Under the pieces are notes generated by a model, which searched no databases, was not told the origin of the DNA, and saw only the letters and a list, made by a program, of their open reading frames with translations. A stretch of 64,000 nt of DNA from NCBI GenBank assembly GCA_022747635.1, contig JAKTNV010000004.1:18166969-18230968 (forward strand). The letters are read 5' to 3'. This DNA is from Hetaerina americana (Eukaryota > Arthropoda > Insecta > Odonata > Calopterygidae). Positions 24,041 to 62,984 of the stretch are shown in pieces. How positions within the stretch are numbered: the stretch's first letter is position 1; each line of letters opens with the position of its first letter. A program made the translations under genes and the position numbers.

Positions 24041-25226
24041 TTGGTAACAAAGCTCGCATATTTGTTTAGGAAATTAATGGACACACATCAGAGGAGGTTA
24101 GGTCCTCCAGCCAATGAGGACCATATCAGAAATAATATTAACTTAATTAGGGGAATTATTAGAGAGGAATTATATTCAAGCCTCCCTAAATCATTAGGAA
24201 CCAAGTCACTTGCCAGCATTGCAGCCACCCTTAAATGAGAGAAAAACAATAGAGTAACACTGCCAGGTGGGAAAAAACATCACTGAGTATGCCCATGTAA
24301 AAACATTTTTTAAGTTTGGAAAATGAGAGAGTGATAGAATAAACTGTGTTATTGAAGTTGATCACATTACTAAAAAAATTCTAAACAACCTAAAATGAAT
24401 ATATATCGGCAACAACTCACATAGGGTCAGTGATTATATTAGGCTCACAATGTTACAAATGCCAAAAGTTTGGTCATATTTCCAAAGTTGGTAATGCCTC
24501 TGCCTCAGTATGTCAACACTGCTCTGGAGACCATATTTTTAAGGGCATTGACCATTGACATATTCCTGGGCCAAGAACCGCATATGTGCAAACCACTGGA
24601 TCCTTCTGGGACAAGGACTTGAGACAAGGATCATCCGTACAAGACCTGTATCAAGAGCCTTTGCAGCAATAATGTGTGCAACAAAGACTTGGATCATTTA
24701 GAAATAAGTAGCTTCACTGACGTGTACGTAGCGGTAGCAGAATTGAGATCAAGCTCAAAATCCTTTATCCTAATAAGTGCCTTCTTCTCACCAAGCCAAG
24801 ATATTCTACCATTCCTAACCCAACACCAAACTATAGTTGAAAAATTTAAACACCGACCAATCATTGTATTCATGGATTCAAATGCGATGAGCAAAACCTG
24901 GTTTAATAAAACAACTGACTCCTGAGAAAACCAACTTGAAGACCTCATCTCATCATCCAACTTATTTATATTAAATGAACCTGGTGAGCCGCAGACATTT
25001 CATATCTTAGAGGGATCCTCTAACATCGAATTAACTCTCATCAATGCATCATTGCTAGGAAAAGTCAAAGCATGGATGGTCATAGGAAACCAGATCATTA
25101 GTGACCAGAGACTAATCACCTTTAAAATTAGAAACAAAAAAACACACCAATACGTTGAAGAGAGAATTAGCATAGTTGAAGTCCAATTGGTGCAAGGCAC
25201 AAAATGCTTCAACTCTGAGATTAAAC
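24041..25226 (+). mobile_element. R1/LOA-like LINE fragment (gag and endonuclease), truncated
   Basis: A gag-like part (24041-24540) ends with eroded zinc knuckles (CYKCQKFGH, CQHCSGDH). The endonuclease (24674-25225, one frame with a single TGA at about 24925) shows RPIIVFMDSNAMSKTWF, LEDLISSSNLFILNEP, EPQTFHILEGSSNIELTLIN and a degenerate ISDQRLITFKI where SDH is usual. These order and motifs fit R1-clade non-LTR elements. No reverse transcriptase follows: the copy stops where the minus-strand LINE copy B begins. Confidence 0.7.
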
Positions 25227-25227
25227 A

Positions 25228-26110
25228 AAATCACGCCCTTAAACCGTAGTCACCCACCTCATCACCATCTCTTCCTTCGCCTACCCTCACATTCCAATCC
25301 CCCATTACTATCAAATGGTTTCCTGCAGGAACATACTTGAATATTTCCTCAAACTGATTGTATATCCTATTGACTTCTTTCTCCTTATAATTGCTTGGTA
25401 GTATGTACACCAGAACAATGACCAAATCCGTCAGTTCTGCCTTTATCTCTGTCAGTAATATTCTATCCTTGCTTGCTGTATGTTGACTACACTTCTTCCT
25501 ACCTTGTCATTCCACATTATGGCAAACCCTCGCTGTCTCTCTTACCTCCCACTGTAGATTACTCTATAACTATCACTCCAGTAATCCTGCTATCCTTCCA
25601 TATAACTAAAATATCTATATTTCCTCTTTCCATCTCTCACTTTATATTCTAATTTACCTCTTCTCCAACACTGTCAAAACATTCCAAGTTTTTATTCGAA
25701 CTAATTGGTCATCTTCTTCTGTGCTGCTGTTAGTTTTACTTTGTGAGGCTTTCATGCGATGACAGCTGCGACACACGGCCCAGTTCCATAGTTGCATTTT
25801 CTCCAACTGCCTATCATGAAAATCTTGGGATTAATAATTGAAGTGCTTTTCCATTCCTTTTGTCAATAGTGTTTTTAATGTGACACAATCACTCTATGAC
25901 TGCCCCACGGGGGTCAGATACCTTTGCAGCCACCTCACTGAGGAACAGATGCTGCATGGACTACCTTTCATCTAGCTACTCACTGTCAACCTGGCATGGG
26001 TGACCCTACCAGCAGCAAATATCTTTGCTGCCGTCAGCACAGCTCGAGGGGTCATCAGAACGCACATGTCCTTCCCCGCATCAAGTTTGTAGTTCATGGG
26101 AGGGGGTAAA
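25228..26110 (-). mobile_element. LINE copy B, 5' part only
   Basis: The 5' leader (CCTGATAGGTC-type segment, TGAGGTGGCTGCAAAGG) lies at 25900-26090. The endonuclease runs from 25760 down to 25228: VRIKTWNV, RILLTEIKAE, VLVYILPSNYKEKEVNRIYN, LIVMGDWNVRVGEGRDGDEV. The protein stops at DYGLRA, at the junction with the R1-like fragment. LINEs normally lose 5' sequence on insertion, so loss of the 3' half implies a later deletion. Confidence 0.8.
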
Positions 26111-27428
26111 GTGTATTCTAGGTAATATATCCTTGGGAATTCCTTTACAAGTTTGTTAAATTAATTCTTTGGAGTTTCTGGTTCAAGATTAACTTCAGTC
26201 CATGAAATGTGGCATGTTTTTTTAATGTCAATTATGTATTTAACATGAATATGTATCATGGATCTTACTTATGATAATTGTGAAAAAAATCTGTTTTCAG
26301 ATGCATTGGCTTTTGATTCAGCATTTCCATTAATTTATAAAATTCTCATCTTGATTGAAAATCATGAATGAAATTATCTTAGGAATATTAAATATTTATC
26401 CCTCCTTTATTTCATGCCAAGAAATTTAATTTAAAGAAATTGCAAAGTGCAATTTTATTACATAGGGGTCATCCAAAAATAAGATTATGCTCACTAAAGC
26501 CTATTTTACTGAGGCTCTTTCTACTCATGGTTAGACAAGGCAATGGAGCAATTGTAACCTAATATTAAATGCTGAATCAAGACCTTTCTCATTCATACTA
26601 TTGCAATAATAGTATGAGAACAGGCTCATAACATTTCAATTGGCATGAAGTATTTTTATTGACAAGTAAATCAGGATGGTATTCCTTATTACTTCAAATG
26701 GAGTTGGGCTGAGAATAAAGTAGGCTAGGGCGAGGCATTAATTGAGGCTTTTGTTTATGTGGGTATAAGCTAAAATCATAAGAATACCCAAGTACTTTTA
26801 CTTCATTGAGAAGACACTACAATATATAAGAATAAGGCAGCTAACAATTCTAGTATTTTTGGCATAAATTTAAGTCATAAATGAATAAAATAAATAAGTA
26901 CAGGCAATCTATGCTTACATAAGTTATCCCCAAAAATCATATATATATTGTAATTGCACGTATAATACAAAATTTGTTCAAATGCAATTATTGTGGAGGC
27001 CTTTAAGTAGCCAGAAAGCTATAGAAAAAGTATCCTTACCCATGAGTATTTCTAGTTCAATTATTAGGTGAATTGGACTTCTCAAACAGTAATCATAGAA
27101 ATCAATATTGGATTTTTTTAATTTCCTATCATACGATACTCTTGACATTAGAGTAATTCTTCAGGGATTTGTGTACCATGTTGATCTAGGGAAGTGGCTG
27201 TTCCATATCCAATATCAGCATCGGAAAGCAAATAAACATACATACCAGACTGAAATGTGTAGCATATTTAACATACCTCTTAAAATAATTATCAAGTATG
27301 TTTGTTTGTTAAAACTAAAAATATGTTAAAAAGCTATCTGTCCAGTCATTGGAAAATAGCACCAGTTAAACTGCTGTATCAGACACAATAACATACCAGT
27401 GCATACTGATATAAGGAAAACATACCAG

Positions 27429-27430
<2 letters not shown>
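26111..27430. other. Gene-free AT-rich stretch
   Basis: No gene recognised. GGGGTCATCCAAAAATAAGA at 26465 resembles a mariner-type terminus, but no partner end or coding sequence is seen. Confidence 0.4.
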
Positions 27431-27503
<73 letters not shown>

Positions 27504-27532
27504 ATATGTAATGTATATATATATATATATAT
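27431..27532. repeat. (TG)n(TA)n microsatellite
   Basis: About 100 bases of TG followed by mostly uninterrupted TA dinucleotides, directly adjoining the 5' truncation point of the LINE copy that follows. Confidence 0.95.
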
Positions 27533-27533
27533 C

Positions 27534-28800
27534 TTAGAGGATCATCAGTTTGGGTTTAGGGAGGGAGAGGTACGCGTGATACCATTGCAGTAATGAGATT
27601 ATTAATTGAGAGGAATACAGAACACAACCAGGAGGTATTTGACTGTTTCGTATATTTTGAAAAAGCGTTTGATAGAGTGAATTGGGAAAAACTAATGAAT
27701 ATATTGCAGAAAATAGGAATAGATTGGAGGGAAAGGAGGCTAATCTGCAACCTGTACATGTCTCAGACTGCTCAGGTGCGGGTGGGAAACGGGGAGTCCG
27801 GTTGGGCAGTGTTAGGAAGAGGTGTAACGCAGGGTTGCCCATTATCACCGTTGCTGTTCAACCTGTATGCAGAGGAAATGATTAAAGAGGCATGGGAAGA
27901 ACTGGAGGTAGGAATGAAAGTGGGCGGGGAATTCGTAAAATCAGTTAGGTTTGCTGATGACCAAGCTTTAGTGTGTCAGTCAGCCAAGGGGCTGGAAGCA
28001 TTGCTTAGTGAATTGGAAATTCAGTGCGACAGGTATGGGATGAAAATCAATATTAATAAAACAAAGGTTATGCGATTTTCTTGAAAGAAAAAGGCTAAGC
28101 TAAACAATAAAATAGGAGGGCAAAAACTAGAGCAGGTAGAACAGTTTACGTATCTCGGTAGTGTTTTGGACCAACACGGTCAAAGTAGTAGGGAAGTAAA
28201 AAGAAGATTTGCGCTAGGGAACAAGGCTTTTACGAGGAGGAGGGAGTTGGTGACAGGGATGTTGAGTAAGGAGGTTAAGAAAAGACTCGTAAAAACTTTG
28301 ATATGGAGCGTAGCTATGTACGGCGCGGAAACGTGGTCATTGAAGTAGGAGGATAGATGTAGACTGGAGGCTTTTGAAATGTGGGTGTGGAGAAGAATGG
28401 AGGAGGTGAAATGGACAGAGAAGAAAACAAATGAGGAAGTACTTGGTATGGTGGGCAAAGAGAGGGGTTTGTTGGGAGAAATCCTTTGGAGGCAGGAAAA
28501 GTGGGGGGGGTGAGAGGCGAGGGGATTGTTGAAAGAAATCAAAAATAGGAAAAATAGAGGCAGGAAAGATGGATGAAGACAATTTTGATTGGCAGTGGGA
28601 TGTTGAAGACTGTAATTGAGGGGAGCATGTTAGGCAAATGATGAAAGGGAAGGAACAGGATAGGGATGTTGGATGGGATGAAGGGAGGAAGAAAGTACTC
28701 AGGGATGAAGAGGGACCTGATGTAGATGTTTTGCTAGGAGTCACAAAATATTTAATGAGTAATTATGTCCATCCAAAAACCTACCTTAACCGGTAGATTA
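27534..28800 (+). mobile_element. LINE copy C, 5'-truncated, RT partly open
   Basis: This is the best-preserved RT of the family. The ORF 27593-28084 holds DCFVYFEKAFDRVNWEKL, a GRGVTQGCPLSPLLFNLYAE palm motif and the catalytic box FADDQALVCQSAKGLEALLS, followed by NINKTKVMRFS. After one TGA at 28082 the same protein continues: EQFTYLGSVLDQHGQSSREV, then AMYGAETWSLK (thumb region) to 28348, after which stops accumulate. The copy ends with the family tail GTCCATCCAAAAACCTACC (28764) and an AATAAT tail. It begins exactly at the end of the TA microsatellite. Confidence 0.9.
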
Positions 28801-28814
28801 CCTTATTATAATAA

Positions 28815-29045
28815 TAATATCTGGGAAAGCCTCTCTGGGAACCCTCAGCTCCATCCAAGCTGTGTTATTTTTCATGCACCAGATTCTGCTGGGAAAACAT
28901 AACTGGCACAGGGAAAGGAACTGGCCTCCCTTCCTTGATGAGTAAATTTCACACCCTGTTGGACTTAGTACTGGGTGAACTCTATCATCACCTACCAAGC
29001 CTACCAGGTTGACTACTGTGTTTATGGTTCATTTATATATGGATA
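28815..29045 (+). repeat. SINE family 1 copy lacking its tRNA head
   Basis: GAACCCTCAGCTCCATCC, CAGATTCTGCTGGGAAAAC, TTAGTACTGGGTGAACTC and GACTACTGTGTTTATGG match the body and 3' end of the copies at 15520 and 54072. It follows the LINE C tail directly. Confidence 0.8.
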
Positions 29046-29084
29046 AGGATGAGACTGTTTGAATAAATGCTTGATTTTAATAAT

Positions 29085-29990
29085 TACCCTTGAATCATGT
29101 TTATCGCCTTCAAAATACAGCCCTTGGCTGCCAATTCAACCCTCCCAACATATTTTCCAGCTTTTGAATGCCACCCAGAATGCTTCTTTTGGAATAGCCT
29201 TTTGAAGTAAGTGGTACAACTTTGTTGGATGTCTTCAATAGTTTCAAATTGGCATCCTCTCAAGGTGGATTTCAATGTAGGAAATAGGAAAAAGTCCACT
29301 TGAGCAAGATCCGGAGAGTAGGGAGGCTGGGGGATGACCAGTGTGCTGTTTTTGGCCAAAAACTCGGTTACAATCAATGATGTTTGTGCTGGTGCATAGT
29401 TGTGATGAAAGCTTCAAGACTTGTTTTTCCACATTAGTGATTTCTTTTGCAACATAGTGTGGCTTAACCTTCTCATAACAATTCCTTTCCAATTGAAGTA
29501 TATGATTACCTTCAACTTCATGTTTAATTGTGACATCTGAGCTTTTTTGGGTTTTGGGGAAGATGGACCCTTCCACTGTGAAGCTGGGCTTTGAATTTTA
29601 TATCATGAGCAAAAACCCAGGTTTTGCTGACCATGACGATTGATTTTAAGAAGATTTGGTCATTGTTTGAACAATCAAGTAGTTTCTGACTGACATCAAG
29701 AGATTTTGCCTCTATTTATTGGTTAACACTCGCAGCACAAATTGGATGCAACAAGCTGCATGCCCTAATTTTTATGTCAAAATGAACCGCGATCCAACTC
29801 TACTGTGAACTTCATGAGCAATCTCCCTGACAGGTCACCTATGTATTTGCATGCCCTTAATGGTCCACACTGTTGCTGTAAAGGGGCCATAAGGCTATTC
29901 ATGCCAAACAATTTGAGGCCAATTTTTTTCTATATTAGGAATTCACCACACAATTAGGCAGGCTCTCCAATTTTCCCCATACATTTTGAT
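29085..29990 (-). mobile_element. mariner transposase relic
   Basis: Minus-strand translation in several frames follows a mariner transposase: RVLTNK (about 29730), NNDQIFLKSIV (29660) and then a DE(S/T)W region that is no longer readable. The C-terminal ORF 29377-29084 gives VTEFLAKNSTLVIPQPPYSP, DLAQVDFFLFPTLKSTLRG and FETIEDIQQS. The third catalytic Asp (VDFF) is retained. Many frameshifts. Terminal repeats were not identified. Confidence 0.8.
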
Positions 29991-31011
29991 GGTTATGTAA
30001 GTCATAGAGTAAAGATTCCCTTAAATTATTCTTATGTATTACCCAATTGTTAAATTAGGGCAACAAAATAATTTTAGTTCCACAAATATAGAACTTTCTA
30101 GCTATTAAATTTGAAGCCATACTATTTAACTTGGTTACTGTTCACTTGTGAGGATATGATCAAGTATTTGGTAAGGGGCTAGAGCTTTTTCTAACAAATT
30201 GACACATACCCAAACCACGAATGAAGAATTTAAGAAAGTAGAAACTTTCAGAGTGAAACAAATATGAGGCAGGGAAACGATTAAAATACCTCCAAATACA
30301 TTCATGACAAAACATGTTAATCCTTGTGCAAACATCATTTACCATTTAAACAGAAATCATCCCCTGTATGCATATGTAATGCTTCCTTCATATTGTTTCA
30401 AATGTTCCTCTTAAATAGAAAGTTAAATGAATGCTTTTCCTTAGACAATTATATGTTTTCTCTTTTTGGAATTTTTGGTCATATTTATGCATTTTCCAAC
30501 GAGATGCCCTATATTGGAAATAAATCACTTATTGAAAACAAATGTATTATTAATAACAATTAATAGCAACTATATCAAACCATAACGTCTAGTCTAAGAT
30601 GGTAGATTACAACCTGTATTAACCAAAATGAAATTCTGTACATTCAATTTCCTGAGATTTACGAGAAGGCTTCCATGAGAAATACAAAGAAACAATCTAC
30701 ATTAGCATAGTAGACTTTATTTCCTTAAGAATGCTTTTTATCACTTATAATGCTCCATAAGACAATTTTAGCCAATAGGATAGTGGTAGTAATGTCATTT
30801 AATAGTAGGTATAGTTAAGTTTCTGTGTTTCAGCAAACTTTTTCACATATGTATGAAAATATCTCATTAGCTCAATATACCCACTGTGCTTCTCCTCGTA
30901 CTTGAATTAACAGTCCCATAGGAATAACTGAGTTTTTTCTTCATGATGGCCACCACTAGGAAAAAGCAGGAATCACCACAATCTTCACTTCCAATGCAAA
31001 TGCTAACAATC
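29991..31011. other. CSN1 3' UTR and downstream flank
   Basis: Contains the likely CSN1 3' UTR (31011 to about 30700). No other gene or repeat recognised. ORFs on both strands at 30135-30563 resemble nothing. Confidence 0.5.
30716..30721 (-). promoter_or_regulatory. Candidate CSN1 polyadenylation signal (AATAAA)
   Basis: AATAAA on the minus strand lies about 290 nt past the CSN1 stop at 31012, a normal 3' UTR length. It is inferred from motif and distance only. Confidence 0.4.
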
Positions 31012-59463
<28,452 letters not shown>

Positions 59464-60004
59464 CTGAAATACGACAATTTTTAAAGCTTAAGACTTAAGT
59501 ATTAGTGCAACTATCTACGTCAATGCTATAGAAACACAGTCATGAGAAATATATGAATATAAATGCAATGCGTTAAACATAGTAGAAATATTATGCAACG
59601 GCAAAAGGAAGATTCAAAATTGTCAGCAACAAAGGGACTAGAGCAGTTGGAAGTTTAAAAAATCAAATTACAGTACAGTGGCATAAAAATAAGACCACCT
59701 CGGACAACCTATATCTTAACGTTAAGATACAATCAAATTTTTATCTCTAATTACCCCACTATCACCTGCAGAAAAGATATTATTAACATATAACCACTAT
59801 GCAAAAATGTCTTCAGCTCATAATCACCTGTGCCCAATACAATAAAAAAAATAACAAAGGTACCATCCACTGCTTTACCACTTAAAATGCAAAGCATGTT
59901 TCATCACAAGCAAAAACAATGGCTTTATCTCACAAGAAATGTTTCAGAGTTTAAATAATGTTGTATCATGAGGGGAAACATTTCAAGAAGAATTTATTCC
60001 TGAA

Positions 60005-60945
60005 AAAAACTGAACCATGGAATGTTGGAATGCTTTTGAGCAAAGGGAAGATTGAAAACCTTGAAAGAGAAATGAACACCAACAAGTATATAACAAATGA
60101 AACTGTTTCTGGCATCACTTGGTGGAATACAGGTAAATGAACTAACTTCTGGACATAATGACAAATATGTGAAAGAGATGTGTGAAATAATAGAGAGGGA
60201 CCAAGAGGAATGGAAAGACTGCTGCATGGGAGATTGAAAGAGCAGTTGGAGAGGCTAGGAGTGTTAAATACGAGAATTGTAAACAACATGGAAGACAATA
60301 TAGGGTAAGAGCAATTTGGTTTTAGAAAGGGAAAAAGAGAAGGTATGGGGATAGGGGCAATTAGCTAGGAATCGTTGGAGAATGTTATATTAAGAGAGAG
60401 ACAGTGAATTATACCTGTGCTTTGTACACCTCAAAAAGGTTTTGATGGACTAGATTGTATGAAACAAATGGAAATTTTGAAAAAGAAAAGAGTAGGCTGG
60501 AGAGAAAGAAAATACATTGCAAGGCTATGTATAGAGGAGAGTGCTGCAGTTTTCAGTGTGTTGGTGAAGAAATGAGTGAGTGGGGTGAGGTATAAAGGGA
60601 TATAAAGTGGGGATGCTTTATGTCACAAAAGCTGCCTGTGATGAATCTGGATGAGGCAACAGAAAAGAGTTTGAAGGAGGAAAAAATATGAGATACAGGA
60701 GGATAAGATATATTAAGTTTGTGGATAGTTGCTCCAGTGTACAATCCTAAACTGCTGAAGAAGATGGTAAAAAGGTTTTAAAAACAGTGCAAGAGATGTG
60801 GGATGAACTAACAAAATGCCAAAACCCTGCAGGTAAATATGAAGAGTAAAAGGGAGTAAAGCAAATGATTGACATGTTGGAAAGCAGTTGGAAATGTGAG
60901 GAGGAAGGAATAGGAAGAGCAAAAATGGCACTCAAAGGATGAAAG
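60005..60945 (+). mobile_element. LINE relic: endonuclease start joined to RT
   Basis: TEPWNVGMLLSKGKIENLER (60012-60070) parallels GTWNVRTMLRTGKLENIKQE of the LINE at 63450. After a deletion, FGFRKGKREGMGI (60318-60356), CTPQKGFDGLDCMKQMEIL and WRERKYIARLCIEESAAV are RT fingers/palm pieces, and MRQQKRV... continues to about 60930. Heavily broken. Confidence 0.65.
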
Positions 60946-60950
60946 TGTTA

Positions 60951-61253
60951 ATTAAATGAAAAATACAATGTACCTTCCTACTGTCCTTTATTCACGTACA
61001 ACTAGTTTCAACGCTCAAGTGTCATCATCAGGTACAAATTAATCAAGTCGCAGTCCATTTATATACCATTCATGAGGGAGAGGAGGGGTGGGTGAGAGAG
61101 GGGGGAGAAGGAAGGGAAAGAAAGTGGGATTGCAATCAGCATTGATGGGGAGAGGGGTGTTAAGCATTAGGAAAGGTGATTGGTTGGTTTACAGTGGAGT
61201 GGGGGGTCTCTCAGTGAAGGAAAGGGGTACTTCCAGGATTGGGGAGAGGTATT
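60951..61253 (-). repeat. Penelope copy 2, left (3') terminal arm
   Basis: Minus-strand sequence runs from ATACCTCTCCCCAATCCTGG through the C-rich tract and a TGGTATATAAATGGACTG box to the hammerhead-like motif and TTCATTTAATTAA. It matches the inverted arm at 62074-62386 and the 3' region of copy 1 (1905-2230). Confidence 0.85.
60995..61035 (-). ncRNA. Hammerhead-ribozyme-like motif, left arm of Penelope copy 2
   Basis: GTAC, an intact CTGATGA core, stem-loop ACAC-TTGA-GCGT (one mismatch), GAAA, palindrome ACTAGT, T, GTAC. The core boxes are intact. Confidence 0.6.
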
Positions 61254-62003
61254 CAAACAACAAATCTTCAACCAAATGACCCGTTTTTTAATTCTTCCTG
61301 GTTTCAAGCTCTTCCCATTTGTCCATTTTCATTCTTTTTTCCATCTGGTGTAAGAGTTCCAGGTTGAAATCACTCCCATGATTTTCTTCCCATAGATGTT
61401 TGGCAATGTGTGATTGCTTGAGGTCCCAAGTCCTGAAACAGCATTAGTGTTCCTCCGCCCGTGTTTTTAATGATCTCTCCATTTGGCCTATATATATAGC
61501 ACTACAGTCCCCACAAGTTAACTTATAAATGCCACTTTTATTTTCTGTACATATTCTGTCTTTTGTAGTATTCAAGAATGATTTTAAGTTATTAGTATAC
61601 TATAAAGCTATCCAAAATTTCTCCCTAGGAAAAAGGTTGGCTAACTTTTGTGAAATTAATCCATAATACGGGAGTTTGCACCATTTGTAACCTATTTCCT
61701 CCACATTAATTGGTTTGAACAAAAGATTATAAGCTTTGAAGGAACATTTTCTTTGCAGTATTTTGTCAATTAAATTTTCTTTGTAGCCATTTTTCATTGC
61801 TAAACCTTTAATCGTTTTGAGTTCTTTAACAAAATTACTTTTGGAAAGAGGAATGGCCAACAGTCTGTTTAGAAGGAAATGAAAAGGGGAGAGCTTATGC
61901 GATATGTGATAGCGGGAGTTGGATGGGATAATGTGGTCTGTGGTGGTACTTTTCCAAAAAATTGCAAACTCAAAGTCCCGTCCCTTTCTTGACACTGTGA
62001 TAT

Positions 62004-62087
62004 CTAAAAAATTTATTTGATTATTAATCATCAATACCTCTCCCTCTAAAAAATTTATTTGATTATTAATCATCAATACCTCTCCCC
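62004..62087. repeat. 42-bp tandem duplication at the Penelope junction
   Basis: Two adjacent copies of a 42-bp unit (CTAAAAAATTTATTTGATTA through CTCTCCCT) span the join between RT coding sequence and the inverted arm. In translation it appears as a repeated GEVLMINNQINFLE. Confidence 0.9.
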
Positions 62088-62386
62088 AATCCTGGAAGTA
62101 CCTCAGATAGACCCGACAAACCCCCCACCCCACCGTAAACCAACCAATCACCTTTCCTGACGCTTAACACCCCTCTCCCCATCAACGCCGATCGCAACCC
62201 CATTTTCTTTCCCCTCCTTCTCCCCCCTCTCTCACCCACCCCTCCTCTCCCTCATGCATGGTATATAAATTGACTGCATCTTGATTAATTTGTACCTGAT
62301 GATGACGCTTGAGCGTTGAAACTGGTTGTACGTGAATAAAAGACAGTGGAAAGATACATTGTATTCTTCATTTAATTAAAATGAAT
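62074..62386 (+). repeat. Penelope copy 2, right terminal arm (inverted copy of the 3' region)
   Basis: Same order of boxes as 61253-60951 but in plus orientation. Homology with copy 1 continues about 30 bases further (AAAATGAATTTCCAC, GTTGAGCC, AATTGAATA) to 62416. Confidence 0.85.
62292..62331 (+). ncRNA. Hammerhead-ribozyme-like motif, right arm of Penelope copy 2
   Basis: GTAC (62292-62295), CTGATGA (62296-62302), stem-loop GACGC-TTGA-GCGTT, GAAA (62318-62321), ACTGGT, T, GTAC (62328-62331). All catalytic core boxes are intact. Stem III is minimal, as in dimer-active hammerheads of retroelements. Confidence 0.65.
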
Positions 62387-62416
62387 TTCCACAAAGTTGA
62401 GCCGGGAAAAATTGAA

Positions 62417-62984
62417 TATTTGATGAAATTGTTGTTTATGCTAGATGCAGATTCTGACCATAATTAAGATGTTTTGAAATGCAATATAAATTTCAAAAGA
62501 ATTATAAGTGAGAAAGGGGCAGATTGAAATGTAGAATAATTCATGAGAGTTATAAGGAAAGAATACCAAGCAAATCGAAAAAAACTGGAGACGAGAAATT
62601 TGGAGTTGTTGATGAAAGGTTAGATCTATGAAATGGATAAATATAGCAGCCAAGGATACAAAAGGAAAGGCTAACAGTAATTTGATTTACATTTTTCTGT
62701 TTACAACCTAACTGTTTTTAATTCCCTTTTTTGCACACCCTTGTGAACTAGAGAATGAATTACGTCATACTGAATAATTCATCGATTAATCATTTTTAAA
62801 GCAGGTTAATCTCATCTTTCAGTGATGCAAATGGAATCAGACTGTTGAATTATCTTATACCATACTCCCATAATGATTATAAACGGAAGCTAACATCATT
62901 CAGCCATATGCATCCCTGTAAATGTATTACTATTCTTTTTGCATCAATAAATTATTTTAGAGAAACATGATATGTGGCAATCAT
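62417..62984. other. Gene-free gap
   Basis: AT-rich sequence between the Penelope copy and the LINE leader. No feature recognised, and no CSN1 upstream exon found. Confidence 0.45.

Larger units (their letters stand above)
60951..62416 (-). mobile_element. Penelope-like retroelement copy 2 bounded by inverted terminal copies
   Basis: Read on the minus strand, the coding core holds the RT thumb/linker (FLDITVSRKGRDFEFAIF, LNRLLAIPLSKSNFVKELK, KLANLFPREKFWIAL; ORF 62151-61600). A stop follows, then the GIY-YIG domain (CSAIYIGQ, EEH, KHLWEENHGSDFNLELLH; 61580-61280) with one internal stop. The RT catalytic part is missing. The 3' region (61253-60951) is present a second time, in the opposite orientation, at 62074-62386, so the element is flanked by roughly 300-bp inverted repeats, each with a hammerhead-like motif. 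Protein and 3' region are close to copy 1. A 42-bp tandem duplication (62004-62087) spans the inner junction of the right arm. Confidence 0.85.
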
